A stretch of DNA of 64,000 nt from JAFDYH01 sp049840875 (GCA_049840875.1 JASGJE010000015.1:1-64000); one strand, 5' to 3'; shown: positions 51,854 through 62,284, counted from the stretch's first letter. Numbers and translations: made by a program. Notes: generated by a model not told the origin, from the letters alone.

Positions 51854-52561
51854 TTAATGAGAGGCTATGCAAAGTGCAGCAATGCTCAACTTTACATTAT
51901 TCGCTTTCAATAATTCGGATCCACATGCTTCGAGTGTAGCGCCGGTTGTTATCACATCATCTATCAAAAGCAAATGTTTGTTTTGAATCCTTTGCTCATC
52001 TCTGCTGATAAACTTGCCTTCGATATTCTCCCATCTTTCCAGTCTACCTTTTCTCGTCTGTGTTTCTGTATGTCGCGGTCTTATGATTATATTTTTCAGT
52101 ACCGGAATTTTCAAAACCTCAGAAACACCCTCACAAAGTATCGTTGCCTGGTTATATCCTCTTTTACGTTCTTTATCTGCAAATAATGGAAGCGGAACCA
52201 GCGCATCTGCATTAAAACGACCAGACAGTGCAAGATATTTTCCAAGCAGGCGACCTAATTGTAGTCCAAGCTCTTTGTCGCCCTTATATTTAAATTTATG
52301 GGTCAGCTCTTGTATCAACGATTCTTTAGAAAAGTAGTAGGCAGCTGCGGCGCTATGTAAATTCATCCGGCCCCAGAATATTTTTTCAACAGGGTTACCG
52401 GGATGCATCGCAAAACCTGTTGCGGGCAATTCTGTAAGGCAATGCAAACACAATGAACTTTCCTTATTTAATAGATCACTGCCACAACCTTCGCAGACAT
52501 GCGGAAATAAAAAATGCAGAAAAGAATCTTTTATTTCATTTACAAAGACCAACTTGCTCAT
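51854..52561 (-). CDS. ComF family phosphoribosyltransferase-like protein
   Basis: A 235-residue protein. An N-terminal zinc-finger has CEGCGSDLL and CLHCLTEL. The C-terminal phosphoribosyltransferase fold has DALVPLPL, GYNQATIL, and LLIDDVITTGATLEA (PRPP-binding loop). ComF proteins take part in DNA uptake or replication restart in other bacteria. The ATG at 52561 is 10 bases after the radA stop, so the two are in one operon. Confidence 0.88.
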   Translation of the reverse strand: MSKLVFVNEIKDSFLHFLFPHVCEGCGSDLLNKESSLCLHCLTELPATGFAMHPGNPVEKIFWGRMNLHSAAAAYYFSKESLIQELTHKFKYKGDKELGLQLGRLLGKYLALSGRFNADALVPLPLFADKERKRGYNQATILCEGVSEVLKIPVLKNIIIRPRHTETQTRKGRLERWENIEGKFISRDEQRIQNKHLLLIDDVITTGATLEACGSELLKANNVKLSIAALCIASH

Positions 52562-52571
52562 GAGAATACGG

Positions 52572-53957
52572 TTAAAATAGATACCGGTAAACTTCATCTA
52601 CACGGCTCATCGTTACAATTTCAATATTGAATTTCTGTTTTGCCAATCCTTTCTGATTGTATTTAGAAACTATAATTTTTTCGAAACCTAGTTTTTCGGC
52701 TTCAGCAATACGTTGATCAATCCTGTTTACAGCACGAATTTCACCGCTTAATCCTATTTCTCCTGCAAAACAAATGCGATGTGATACCGGCACATCTTCA
52801 TAAGACGATAATAACGAAACGAGAACTGCCAGATCTATAGAAGGATCTTCAACTTTTAAGCCACCAGCAATGTTGAAGAAAACATCTTTTACACCAAAAT
52901 GAAATCCGCCTCGTTTTTCAAGCACGGCTAATAAAAGTTGTAACCGTCGTAAATCAAAACCGCTCACTGTTCGCTGAGGAGTACCATATACAGATTGAGT
53001 AACGAGTGCCTGCACTTCTATCAATAAAGGTCGCATCCCTTCAATGGTTGCTGCAATAGCGATACCACTCAACTGATCTTCTTTCTGTGTAATTAGTATT
53101 TCACTTGGATTAGCAACAGCTTGCATTCCCTGGTCTGTCATTGAATAAATACCTAACTCAGCAGTACTACCAAAACGATTCTTTAAAGTCCGTAAAATAC
53201 GATAAGCATAATGGCGATCACCTTCAAATTGTAACACAGTGTCTACCATATGTTCTAAAATTTTAGGACCTGCAATGCTTCCTTCCTTTGTGATATGCCC
53301 AATTAAAAACACAGGGGTGTTACTTTCTTTAGCGAATCGTTGAAATTCCGCTGCTGATTCTCTTATTTGCGATACACTTCCGGGAGAAGATTCAATAAAC
53401 GGAGTGTGTAATGTTTGTACAGAATCAACTATCAGTAGTTGTGGTTTTAGTTTTTTTATTTCCTGGAAAATAATTTGCGTTGAAGTTTCAGTCAACAGCC
53501 AAAAGTCATCTTCTGTTTTGGTTTGATTGGCAAGTTTTATTCTCTCTGCACGCATTTTTATTTGTTGCTCACTTTCTTCACCGCTGATATATAAAACTGT
53601 AATGCCCCTGAGGCATAAACCCAGCTGAAGAAATAATGTTGATTTACCAATACCAGGTTCACCTGCTATTAAAACAATACTACCCGGCACAATACCGCCG
53701 CCTAATACTCTGTTTAACTCTTTATCTTCTGTAACTAATCGTTTTTCTTCGCTGCTTTTTATTTCATTTAAACGTATTGTTTTATCCAAACGTTTTTCGC
53801 CATTATAATCTTCCCAACCATTATTCTTTGCGTTGTCTTTTTGAATTAATTCTTCTACAAACGTATTCCATTGATTGCATGATGGGCATTGGCCTAACCA
53901 TTTCACACTTTCATATCCACAGTTTTGACAAAAAAATGCTTTCTTCACTTTGCTCAT
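52572..53957 (-). CDS. radA: DNA repair protein RadA
   Basis: A 461-residue recombination helicase of the RadA/Sms family. The zinc-finger Cys are 10, 13, 24 and 27. The Walker A motif is AGEPGIGKSTLF near residue 100. The KNRFG motif appears in LKNRFGST, and the C-terminal Lon-like domain contains DLAVLVSLLSSYE and GEIGLSGEIRAV. It helps branch migration during recombination. It is the upstream gene of a pair with comF. Confidence 0.94.
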   Translation of the reverse strand: MSKVKKAFFCQNCGYESVKWLGQCPSCNQWNTFVEELIQKDNAKNNGWEDYNGEKRLDKTIRLNEIKSSEEKRLVTEDKELNRVLGGGIVPGSIVLIAGEPGIGKSTLFLQLGLCLRGITVLYISGEESEQQIKMRAERIKLANQTKTEDDFWLLTETSTQIIFQEIKKLKPQLLIVDSVQTLHTPFIESSPGSVSQIRESAAEFQRFAKESNTPVFLIGHITKEGSIAGPKILEHMVDTVLQFEGDRHYAYRILRTLKNRFGSTAELGIYSMTDQGMQAVANPSEILITQKEDQLSGIAIAATIEGMRPLLIEVQALVTQSVYGTPQRTVSGFDLRRLQLLLAVLEKRGGFHFGVKDVFFNIAGGLKVEDPSIDLAVLVSLLSSYEDVPVSHRICFAGEIGLSGEIRAVNRIDQRIAEAEKLGFEKIIVSKYNQKGLAKQKFNIEIVTMSRVDEVYRYLF

Positions 53958-54114
53958 AAAATAAAATTAGGTTTTTATAAACCGTTTGTTTCAACAATTG
54001 ATTGTTATTGCAAACACGGAAGCTATTCAGTGCGATAAAAATAAAGCTTGATTAAAAACAGAAGCGTTTAAATAGAAGTGTTAAGGAAGAAAAAAACGGA
54101 AACATTCTAAAAGT

Positions 54115-54143
54115 AAAAAGGGCCAATCTTTTGATTGACCCTC
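54115..54143 (-). terminator. Orphan terminator hairpin between radA and susC
   Basis: Minus strand GGGTCAATC (54142-54134) pairs with GATTGGCCC (54128-54120) across a five-base loop, followed by five T. No gene reads into it from the minus side, so it implies an unannotated minus transcript. Confidence 0.6.
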
Positions 54144-54917
54144 TTACTTACTAACCCATTAAATTCTTGCACTAAGTTACAATTCTGTGCCACTTTACAA
54201 AATAAATTTTTTGAGCTGTGAATAACTTTGAGCCATTGGGGAAGTTAAAAGGAAGAAAAAACATCTTAACGAAAAATAAATTTAAGTAATTTATTATCAA
54301 TGCCTTACGACATTTTTTTCTTGTATTTTTTGATTTTGAAAGACCAAATTGAATTTAGTTTACAAAAGATTAATATGTAAGAATACCCAAAAAAGGTTGC
54401 AAAAAATCAGTAATTAATAAAACCTGAATTTTCTGACCAAACGGAAAGATTTCAGGAAAATTTGCGATTCGGTTTTTTAAAAATTGGACAAAAAGCCTGT
54501 CGATTTTTTACCGATTAAAACCTTTCGATATCGATCCAATTCCCGGAGTAATTACCTGATTTTTGAGGTAGCGGCATAGTAAATCGTCCACAAATTCGCC
54601 ACTCACTGTTGAAAAATCCGGGTACATGGGCATACGCATTCAACTGCGCTCCAGCTTAAGTTTTGTAAAACATGTATTTAGAAATCTGAAAGGACCTGTC
54701 GCTAAACCTGTAATTTTTAATCCATTTTTCACGCCAGTCGTTTCCGGTAAGAGCTTCTACAGGGCTCAGTTTGGTCAAAATCAAATGTGGGAAATAATGC
54801 CCGTTTTAAGTAAGAATTGAACCTTTAGTTTTCAGTCGGGTATGCAATTTTAATTGAATTCAAAAATTGATGCATTCTTAACAGAATTTACCTCTTTAAC
54901 TTATATCAGCATATTTT

Positions 54918-54949
54918 TTTGAATATATTTAAGAACCTCTTTATTTTTA
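54918..54949 (+). promoter_or_regulatory. Candidate promoter of the first SusC operon
   Basis: TTTG (54918-54921) and TATTTTTA (54942-54949) are 20 bases apart, fitting the Bacteroidota pattern with one mismatch in the -7 box. The start would be near 54956. Confidence 0.4.
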
Positions 54950-54974
54950 AAGTAGTACCAAAACACACACACAC

Positions 54975-57900
54975 ATGAGAAAATTAGCATTGCTCTTTCT
55001 GAGCATTTTGCTGTTTTGTGCACCTGACATATGGGCACAAAACACAGTAACCGGACAGGTTACCGATGCAAGTGGTCTCCCGATTCCCGGGGCGACAATT
55101 AAAATCAAGAATTCCAAGGCGGGTACAACGACAGCGGCAGATGGTTCTTTTAAATTAAATGCACCTGCCAATGCTGTGTTAGTTATCAGCGGCGTCGGTT
55201 TCCAGACAGTAGAAACAACTGTATCGGGATCGACCGTAACGATTTCACTGAAACAAAGCGACCAGTCACTGAGCGAAGTGGTCGTTACTTCGCTGGGTAT
55301 CAAACGCGAAAAAAAGGCGTTGGGATATGCAGTTTCCACAGTTGACAAAAAAGACCTGGAATTGAGAAGTGAAGGTGATATTGGCCGCGTCTTAAATGGT
55401 AAAGTAGCGGGACTTGATATCCTGAACACCAGTGGTATTTCAGGATCGGGTACAAACATTCAGATTCGTGGTTTGAGCAGCATCAATGGCGGCTCTCCTA
55501 CACCTTTATTTATTGTAGACGGTGTTCCTTTCGACGCTGGAAACAATGCGAGTGAAGGTTTCCAGTATGGCGGCGGTACAACTACTTCGAGCCGTTTCCT
55601 GGATCTCGACCCAAACAACATTGAAAGCATCAACGTTTTGAAGGGTTTAAGCGCTACTACCCTTTATGGTGAAGCAGCAAGAAATGGGGTTGTACTCGTA
55701 ACTACAAAAAATGGCGCCGGCAGCAAGTCGCAAAAGAAAAAAGAAGTAACAGTAAGCCAGTCTTACTTCGCTAACCAGGTAGCTAATCTGCCCGATTATC
55801 AGCATCATTATGGCGGTGGTTTTGACCTTGTTCCTTCCGCAGCGTTCAGTAACTGGGGCGCTAAATTCACTGACCCTCCTGCACAGGCATCTTATTCCCC
55901 TTCATTACAAGCGGCCTACCCGGATTTATATGGCGGAGGAAAAACACAAGACTATAAGGACTACGCCAATAATGTAAAAGACTTTTTCAGAACAGGGTTG
56001 GTAAGCACTACTTCTATCAACCTGTCAGGTTCATCAGATAAGGTTTCCTTTAATGGTAACTACTCTTACATGGATGACCATGGCTTTACTCCCGGCAACC
56101 GTGTATTCAAAAACAATTTCGGATTGGGCGGTACTGCAAAACTGTCCAATCGCATTACAATGAACTCAGCATTCAACTTTGCGATTACCGATTTTGCTAC
56201 TCCGGCAACTGGTGCCAATAGCGGTGGCGGTGGCCCGGACGTAACCTCAATATTTGGTTATGTATTATTCACTCCACGCAGTATTAACCTGATGGGATTG
56301 CCTTATGAAAATCCTTTGACGCACGAATCAATTTACTATCGTGGTGGTAATGATATCGAAAACCCAAGATGGACAGCAGCAAATTCATTGAATACTGATA
56401 AGACTTATCGTTCTTATGGTACAATGGGTTTCAAGTATGATGTAACGAAAGCGCTCAGCATCAATTACCGTTTCGGATATGATGTATACAGTGAGCAAAC
56501 CTCACTCCAGGTAAATAAAGGTGGTAAATCCGGAGGCGCTTCATATGTTAATGGCCTTTACCGTACAACAAGCATTTTCAATTCTATTCTGAACCATAAT
56601 ATCAATGCGATCTACCAGGGTAAAATCAACAGCGATTTCAGTGTTGACGCGACTATCGGTGCTGACTGGAGATCTGATAAATTCAATCGTGATGGTTTGA
56701 AAAGTAATTATCAAACTGTTTATGGCCTCTTCAATCATGGCAACTTTACCAGCCATGATATATATAGCGAAAGTGGCGCTTTGCTACAGTATCAATCAGA
56801 AAAGATCAGAACCGGCGCTTATTTCCAGGGCCAGTTTGGATTCAGAGATTATCTGTATGCAACAGTGAGCGGAAGAAACGACTGGATCTCTACACTTGAG
56901 AAAGATAACAGAACTCTTTTCTATCCCGGGGTAAGCGCTTCTTTTATTCCTACTTCAGCTATTGCCTCGTTGAAAGGTTCAAGAACTATTAATTATTTAA
57001 AAGTTAGATTAGGTTATTCAACATCAGCGCATTTTCCTGATCCGTACAATACACGTTCATCTCTTGCAATTGCAACAAACGCATTTGTTGATGCAAACGG
57101 AAATGTGTTGAACGTAGCAGCAATACCCAACCGTTTACCAAACCCGAACCTGAAACCTGAGTTGTTGAAAGAAACAGAAGCTGGTATCGAAGGTAAATTC
57201 TGGGACAACAGGATCAGTCTTGACCTGACAGGATATTTCAGAACTTCTTCAAACCAGATCCTTGACAGACAACTCGACCCTTCTACAGGATCAACAGTTA
57301 CGCAAATCAATGCCGGATCAGTAGATAATAAAGGTATTGAAGCTGCGCTTGGTGTATTTGTGGTGAAAAACAGGGATTGGAGCTGGGAACTCAATGGCAT
57401 ATTTACACTCAACAGAAGTAAAGTGCATGATATTCCTGATGAAATAAAACAGATCGTAACAGCCGGTTTTACTAACCTTGGCACATTTGCGATGAATGGT
57501 CAGCCGCTCGGAGTTATCCAGGCAAACTATCGCCAGGTCGATTCTAAATCCGGTAAATACATTGTTGACGACAATGGATACTATCTCGGCTCTGCAGATA
57601 TAGGGATAATCGGTGATCCCAATGCGAAGTATAAATTAACAGGTGTGAGTACTGTTAGCTATAAGTTCATTTCCTTCAGAATGCAGTGGGATTACACGCA
57701 TGGCGGTAAAGTATTCTCTAATACTGTACGTACGATGCTTTCAAGAGGTCTTACAAAAGATACAGACTTCGACAGAACGTTGCCTTTCATTTTACCAAAT
57801 ACAGTTAAACAGGACGGCACACCAAATGATTATCAACAGAGCGTTGACAATATTTATTTCAATGCATACGCCTTCGGGCCTGCAGATGTAGCGATGTATG

Positions 57901-58157
57901 ATGCAACGCTTATTCGTTTGCGTGAAATATCGCTGTCATTGAATTTGCCAGGCAAACTTGTTGACAAAACTCCATTTGGCTCAATTTCATTAGTATTTAC
58001 AGGTAACAACTTGTTTTACCTCGCTCCAAACGTTCCAAAATATGTGCGTTATGATCCGGAAAGCAACAGCCTCGGTGTTACAAGCTACAGAGGTCTTGAT
58101 TTCTTTGCTGGTCCGTCTGCTCGTCGTTTTGGTGGCAGCATCCGTGTAACCTTTTAA
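54975..58157 (+). CDS. SusC/RagA family TonB-linked outer-membrane protein
   Basis: A 1060-residue TonB-dependent transporter with a signal peptide (1-21, ending IWAQ). A CarboxypepD_reg-like domain spans about 23-105 (TVTGQVTDASGLPIPGATI). The plug domain (about 120-240) shows SLGIKREKKALGYAVS, then LNGKVAGLDILN, IQIRGLSSING and PLFIVDGVPFDAG. The rest is a beta-barrel ending in RFGGSIRVTF, the usual C-terminal aromatic. It imports a large substrate across the outer membrane with its SusD partner, 17 bases downstream. The substrate class (glycan or peptide) cannot be decided. Confidence 0.95.
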   Translation: MRKLALLFLSILLFCAPDIWAQNTVTGQVTDASGLPIPGATIKIKNSKAGTTTAADGSFKLNAPANAVLVISGVGFQTVETTVSGSTVTISLKQSDQSLSEVVVTSLGIKREKKALGYAVSTVDKKDLELRSEGDIGRVLNGKVAGLDILNTSGISGSGTNIQIRGLSSINGGSPTPLFIVDGVPFDAGNNASEGFQYGGGTTTSSRFLDLDPNNIESINVLKGLSATTLYGEAARNGVVLVTTKNGAGSKSQKKKEVTVSQSYFANQVANLPDYQHHYGGGFDLVPSAAFSNWGAKFTDPPAQASYSPSLQAAYPDLYGGGKTQDYKDYANNVKDFFRTGLVSTTSINLSGSSDKVSFNGNYSYMDDHGFTPGNRVFKNNFGLGGTAKLSNRITMNSAFNFAITDFATPATGANSGGGGPDVTSIFGYVLFTPRSINLMGLPYENPLTHESIYYRGGNDIENPRWTAANSLNTDKTYRSYGTMGFKYDVTKALSINYRFGYDVYSEQTSLQVNKGGKSGGASYVNGLYRTTSIFNSILNHNINAIYQGKINSDFSVDATIGADWRSDKFNRDGLKSNYQTVYGLFNHGNFTSHDIYSESGALLQYQSEKIRTGAYFQGQFGFRDYLYATVSGRNDWISTLEKDNRTLFYPGVSASFIPTSAIASLKGSRTINYLKVRLGYSTSAHFPDPYNTRSSLAIATNAFVDANGNVLNVAAIPNRLPNPNLKPELLKETEAGIEGKFWDNRISLDLTGYFRTSSNQILDRQLDPSTGSTVTQINAGSVDNKGIEAALGVFVVKNRDWSWELNGIFTLNRSKVHDIPDEIKQIVTAGFTNLGTFAMNGQPLGVIQANYRQVDSKSGKYIVDDNGYYLGSADIGIIGDPNAKYKLTGVSTVSYKFISFRMQWDYTHGGKVFSNTVRTMLSRGLTKDTDFDRTLPFILPNTVKQDGTPNDYQQSVDNIYFNAYAFGPADVAMYDATLIRLREISLSLNLPGKLVDKTPFGSISLVFTGNNLFYLAPNVPKYVRYDPESNSLGVTSYRGLDFFAGPSARRFGGSIRVTF

Positions 58158-58174
58158 TACTTAAAAAAAGTAAA

Positions 58175-59869
58175 ATGAAAAAATTAATCATATCACTTAC
58201 CATTCTATCGATCATTGTATCCGCGGGGTGCAAGAAGATCGACGATAAGTTTGACAGCTTATTGACAGACCCCAATCAGCCAAGCCTGGATGCGGGCGAT
58301 GTGGATCTTTATTTAAATAACACAATTCTGAATTTTGAAGGATTTCATCGCGGGTCTTCTGATCTTACCGATCCGCTCGTTCGCCAGGAAACAATGTTCG
58401 GGCCAACTTATTTTAATGCATATGGCCCCACAAGCTTCGACGGGGTATGGACTACAGCCTATACTTCTGTTTTCAAAACGGCCAATACGCTGATCCCAAT
58501 CGCAGAAGAAAAAGGACAATACATTCATTCCGGCATTGCAAAAGTGCTGAAGGCTTTCACCATGTTTACACTGGTAGATATGTTTGGTGATGTTCCTTAT
58601 TCAGAAGCCAATCTTGGCGTTGATAATACCAATCCAAAAGCGGATAAAGGCCAGGACGTGTATGCTGCGGCAATAGCTCTTCTTGATGATGCGATAGCTA
58701 CACTTGCAAAAGATGCTACCTCATCGCCTACCAACGATATCTTCTACAATGGTGATGCAGCAAAGTGGACTACCCTTGCAAAAACGCTGAAGCTTCGTGC
58801 TTATGTGCAAACAAGATTAGTCGATGCAAGCGTAAAGGACAAGATTAATGCGTTGATTGCAGAAGGTGATCTGATAAACGGCGGCGACCAGGATTTTACA
58901 TTCCAATATGGTTCAAAATCTTCTGCACCGGATAGCCGCGATGGAAGATATGTAGGTAACTACGGAACTGATAATGGCGCTGGCGGTTACCTTGGTACGT
59001 ATGCCATGTGGGTATGCGCTTTGGAAAAAGGATTTATGGATCCAAGAACACGCTATTATTTCTATCGTCAATGTTTGCATCCAACTGATTATTCTGATCC
59101 CCGTTTACCAGATCAGACAACGCTTCAATTTGCTTTAGCTTGTTATTACCGTGCAGTACCTCCGCAATATCCTCCCGGCTCTCCTTATTGCGTTCTTTCC
59201 GGCGGCTGGTGGGGTCGTGATCATGGTAACAATGAAGGTACAGGCCCTGACTTACTGGTTAAGTCTACATGGGGAGTTTATCCTGCTGGTGGCGCATTGG
59301 ACTATGATCAGAATACTTCTGTTGGTCAAAGCTCCGGCAGAGAAGTAGGTGCGAAAGGCGTAGGCATGGAACCAATTTTCATGAGCTCTTTCAATTACTT
59401 TTTGCAGGCCGAATCTGCATTAACACTCGGAACTACCGGTGATGCTGAAGCGCTTTTAGTAAAAGGTATCACAGAATCTATGGCGAAAGTGAGAGATTTT
59501 CCGGGTTCTATCAACTATGGACCTACCAGTGATACGACTTACCTGATTACTGATGCTAAGATCACGAAATATGTGAACTATGTAAAAGGCAAGTATGAAG
59601 CAGCAGCTTCAGATGATGCAAAGTTGAACATCATTGAAAAAGAATTTTATATCGCAGCCTGGGGTAATGGAATTGAGCCCTATAATGCATATCGCCGTAC
59701 AGCAAAACCGGACAACTTCCAGTTAACGATCATACAGGATCCGGGAGATTTTATCCGTTCATTCTTTTATCCTTCAGTGTATGTGAACCTGAATAAGAAT
59801 GTAACGCAAAAACAGGTAACAAATATTAAGGTATTCTGGGATACTAATCCTGATAATTTATACCATTAA
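58175..59869 (+). CDS. SusD/RagB family lipoprotein
   Basis: A 564-residue surface lipoprotein (lipobox SAGCKK at Cys20) that caps the SusC barrel. It is of the SusD-like_2 type: FKTANTLIPIAEEKGQ near the N-terminus, TPR-like helices, and a C-terminal part with EKEFYIAAWGNGIEPYNAYRR that is typical of the family. It has 17 bases of spacing from SusC and 19 from the next lipoprotein gene, so it is the middle gene of the operon. Confidence 0.93.
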   Translation: MKKLIISLTILSIIVSAGCKKIDDKFDSLLTDPNQPSLDAGDVDLYLNNTILNFEGFHRGSSDLTDPLVRQETMFGPTYFNAYGPTSFDGVWTTAYTSVFKTANTLIPIAEEKGQYIHSGIAKVLKAFTMFTLVDMFGDVPYSEANLGVDNTNPKADKGQDVYAAAIALLDDAIATLAKDATSSPTNDIFYNGDAAKWTTLAKTLKLRAYVQTRLVDASVKDKINALIAEGDLINGGDQDFTFQYGSKSSAPDSRDGRYVGNYGTDNGAGGYLGTYAMWVCALEKGFMDPRTRYYFYRQCLHPTDYSDPRLPDQTTLQFALACYYRAVPPQYPPGSPYCVLSGGWWGRDHGNNEGTGPDLLVKSTWGVYPAGGALDYDQNTSVGQSSGREVGAKGVGMEPIFMSSFNYFLQAESALTLGTTGDAEALLVKGITESMAKVRDFPGSINYGPTSDTTYLITDAKITKYVNYVKGKYEAAASDDAKLNIIEKEFYIAAWGNGIEPYNAYRRTAKPDNFQLTIIQDPGDFIRSFFYPSVYVNLNKNVTQKQVTNIKVFWDTNPDNLYH

Positions 59870-59888
59870 TAACTTAAATTATTAAGCA

Positions 59889-60767
59889 ATGAAAAAAATC
59901 ATTTTAATATTATCAGGAGTTGCCTTTTTTATCGTTGGGTTAAACTCTTGTAAAAAAGGAGAAATCAACGGAGATTCGAGCACGTTGATAATGGGCTCTT
60001 ATATTACTCTCTCGAAGGTAACTAACGAGAACCTGAACTTCAGCGACCCGTCAGCGACTGTATCAATCGATGTGCAGGAAAAGGGTTCGCCCGTCGAAAG
60101 CGTGAATATTTATCTTGCGACAAAGGCAAATACTTTCGATCCGACAGGTTGGAAATTGATCAAGAATGTTCCTTATTCTGGTGTGACCACTTTATCTGTA
60201 ACCACTGCAGAAATCGCAACTGCATTGGCGCCAGACGATATTGTACCCGGAACGCAGTATACGTTGCAGAATGAAGTGGTGACAAAAGACGGCCGTAAGT
60301 TCTCTAACGCTAACACTCCCACGAATTTCCAATCATTACCAGGTTACAATATGGCATTGAACTGGAGCGCAACGGCGGTATGTGCGTATGATGAAAGTGC
60401 AAGTGTAGGTACTTATAAAGTTGTTTCAGATTCGTGGGCGGATTATAATGTCGGAACGGACACTCTGCATGTAACCGCAGGTCCTGGGGCAAACCAACTT
60501 AGCTTGCATACATACCCGTCTGCAGGAATAGGAGAAAGTACAGATCAGGTGCTCACAGTCCTTGACGTAGATCCAACTACTGGAGCGGTGACAATCGCCA
60601 GTCAGTCGACCGGATCATATTATACCGGCACGCCTGATCAGACTGCAACAAAAGTTTCAGGTTCTGGATTTATATTTTCTTGTACTGGTGGGATTAGTTT
60701 GGTAATAGACGTTGACTACGGAGGTACTGTATATGGCGGACAGAAATTGGTGTTACTAAAGCAATAA
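59889..60767 (+). CDS. SusCD-linked lipoprotein (surface ligand binding?)
   Basis: A 292-residue lipoprotein (lipobox NSCKK, Cys21). The N-terminal part is beta-rich and Ig-like, with VSIDVQEKGSPVESVNIYL. The C-terminal half has repeats of beta strands such as GTYKVVSDSWADYN. It occupies the place of SusE/F-type ligand-binding lipoproteins in SusCD operons but I cannot assign it to a family. It is followed by a strong bidirectional terminator that closes the operon. Confidence 0.75.
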   Translation: MKKIILILSGVAFFIVGLNSCKKGEINGDSSTLIMGSYITLSKVTNENLNFSDPSATVSIDVQEKGSPVESVNIYLATKANTFDPTGWKLIKNVPYSGVTTLSVTTAEIATALAPDDIVPGTQYTLQNEVVTKDGRKFSNANTPTNFQSLPGYNMALNWSATAVCAYDESASVGTYKVVSDSWADYNVGTDTLHVTAGPGANQLSLHTYPSAGIGESTDQVLTVLDVDPTTGAVTIASQSTGSYYTGTPDQTATKVSGSGFIFSCTGGISLVIDVDYGGTVYGGQKLVLLKQ

Positions 60768-60785
60768 CGAGATATTCTATAAAAT

Positions 60786-60826
60786 AAAAAAGAGCTGTAT
60801 GGAATTTGACACAGCTCTTTTTTATT
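60786..60826. terminator. Bidirectional terminator at the end of the first SusCD operon
   Basis: AGAGCTGT (60791-60798) pairs with ACAGCTCT (60811-60818), with a run of A on the left and T on the right, so it serves both the operon and the convergent gene. Confidence 0.85.
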
Positions 60827-60851
60827 TTATTGGTAAGTAGAAAAACCTGTT

Positions 60852-61826
60852 TTAATTTATATGAACAGTTTTTATCGAAGTATATGGTCCATAGCAAGCA
60901 ACTGCAGTTCCGGTTGAATAGTCAATATTCCTATATCTATATTCATAATTGCCACTTGCTAATCCCGAAACCTGATAAGCGTTATATAGATATGGATTGA
61001 GTGGGCTAGTAGTCCAGCTAGTAGTGCCAACTATTCTATACTGAAATTCTATTCCTTCAGCATAGGCCACGCAAGGATTAAGCGCGGGATTTGAGCATGG
61101 ATACCATCCATTTAACCCAACAGTGCCATTTCCTCCGACGTTCGGTTGGAAAAATGCCGGACTAATGCTCTTACAAATGATACTTCTATTTGAGGAAATG
61201 TTAGCAGTTGCTGTAACATCTCCCGAAACAATGGCACCGCTAGAGCATTTTACCTGAACCGTACATGTGACATCGACATCGGTAAGAGTACAATAATCGT
61301 TAAAAGGAAAATCGTTCACAGTTAATATATAAACAGCCGGACCTGAAGCTGCTGCGTTTGCCAATGTCGTTATAACTGTAGAACCATATGTAATTTTTAC
61401 TGGAATATTAGTTGTGCTAAGTAATGTGCCGCCTGGTGATGCTAGCAATCTTATAGAAGTTTGTTCTGCGGTATAATTTCCCGCAACAATACAGTCACCA
61501 TAATATCTAACACCAAAAATAAAATTGTTGATATATACATCAGAACTACCGCATACAACTCTACTATCCGGCCCCGGAGCAATTACCTTTTGATTTTCAA
61601 ATCTTGAATTTAATTTTACACCATCTTTTTCTGCGTCAAAACTAAAGACGCGAATTCCTTCTTTCATCGATTCATCTTGGAAATTTTTTACTTTGAGAAG
61701 TAATAAAGGGTCCTCGATTTTTTTGAAAGATACAGTCTCTGATTTGTCCGACCTATCACTCTTTGTGCATTTAAGAGCCATAATGGCGATACTTACAATA
61801 AGCGCAAATAGAAATAACTTTTTCAT
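60852..61826 (-). CDS. Exported Cys-containing protein of unknown function
   Basis: A 324-residue protein with an N-terminal hydrophobic signal (residues 3-20). Cys20 in MALKCTKSD could be lipidated, though Lys at -1 is atypical for a lipobox. The mature part has about 10 further Cys residues (for instance VVCGSSDVYI, YYGDCIVAGNY, DVTCTVQVKCSSG) and a C-terminal region (YEYRYRNIDYSTGTAV) similar to fibronectin-like beta-sandwiches. It converges on the SusCD operon at the shared terminator. Confidence 0.7.
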   Translation of the reverse strand: MKKLFLFALIVSIAIMALKCTKSDRSDKSETVSFKKIEDPLLLLKVKNFQDESMKEGIRVFSFDAEKDGVKLNSRFENQKVIAPGPDSRVVCGSSDVYINNFIFGVRYYGDCIVAGNYTAEQTSIRLLASPGGTLLSTTNIPVKITYGSTVITTLANAAASGPAVYILTVNDFPFNDYCTLTDVDVTCTVQVKCSSGAIVSGDVTATANISSNRSIICKSISPAFFQPNVGGNGTVGLNGWYPCSNPALNPCVAYAEGIEFQYRIVGTTSWTTSPLNPYLYNAYQVSGLASGNYEYRYRNIDYSTGTAVACYGPYTSIKTVHIN

Positions 61827-62284
61827 TTTAAAACGTTTAAATGGTTAATGATACAAATAGCAAATTATTTGAAATGATTATATACACAAATAGGTGAACG
61901 TACTAGAATTGTTTTACTAATATTCTCTTATCAGATTCGAATAGAAATGATTTATCAGCGAATTAAAAAGTAGGGCAACATCCTTGCAAGTCGTGTAACT
62001 GAGTTTACACAGCACGTTTCAGGAATATTATGAAAATATTCTAAAACTACATAACCGCTCGGTAGCATTATGTTTCTGACAAAAGAACCTCTGATTTTTA
62101 TTAAGAACTATTGCTATAACCCCCCGCCGTCAGTTTTAATTTCTAAACGACTTTTCTTGCTCAATGTGTAGAAACATAATGCATAATGAATATGCGTTGC
62201 AAAAACATTTATTGTTTTTTATGTAGATGGAAATAAATTTATGTTAACGGTAACTGCCATTTCACTTTAAAAACCAAAACACAC
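61827..62284. other. Intergenic region between two SusC loci
   Basis: No convincing coding frame or RNA was found. The last 20 or so bases before the second SusC start (AACCAAAACACACATG) closely repeat the leader of the first SusC gene. No clear -33/-7 pair was identified. Confidence 0.5.

Larger units (their letters stand above)
53958..54974. other. Long gene-poor region upstream of the first SusC gene
   Basis: This 1-kb stretch has no convincing coding frame. A 64-residue plus frame at 54626-54820 lacks recognisable features. It contains an orphan minus terminator hairpin (54115-54143), a homopolymer-rich A/T segment (54240-54480), and a candidate SusC promoter (54918-54949). It may encode small RNAs. 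Confidence 0.55.

Noticed and set aside
54626..54820. 64-residue plus-strand frame upstream of SusC
   Set aside because: No family resemblance, no promoter or terminator, and an A/T-rich non-coding context.
54965..54975. CACACACACA run before SusC as a phase-variable repeat
   Set aside because: The run is only a few units long and lies in a leader, not in a promoter spacer or coding frame. The second SusC gene has an even shorter one.
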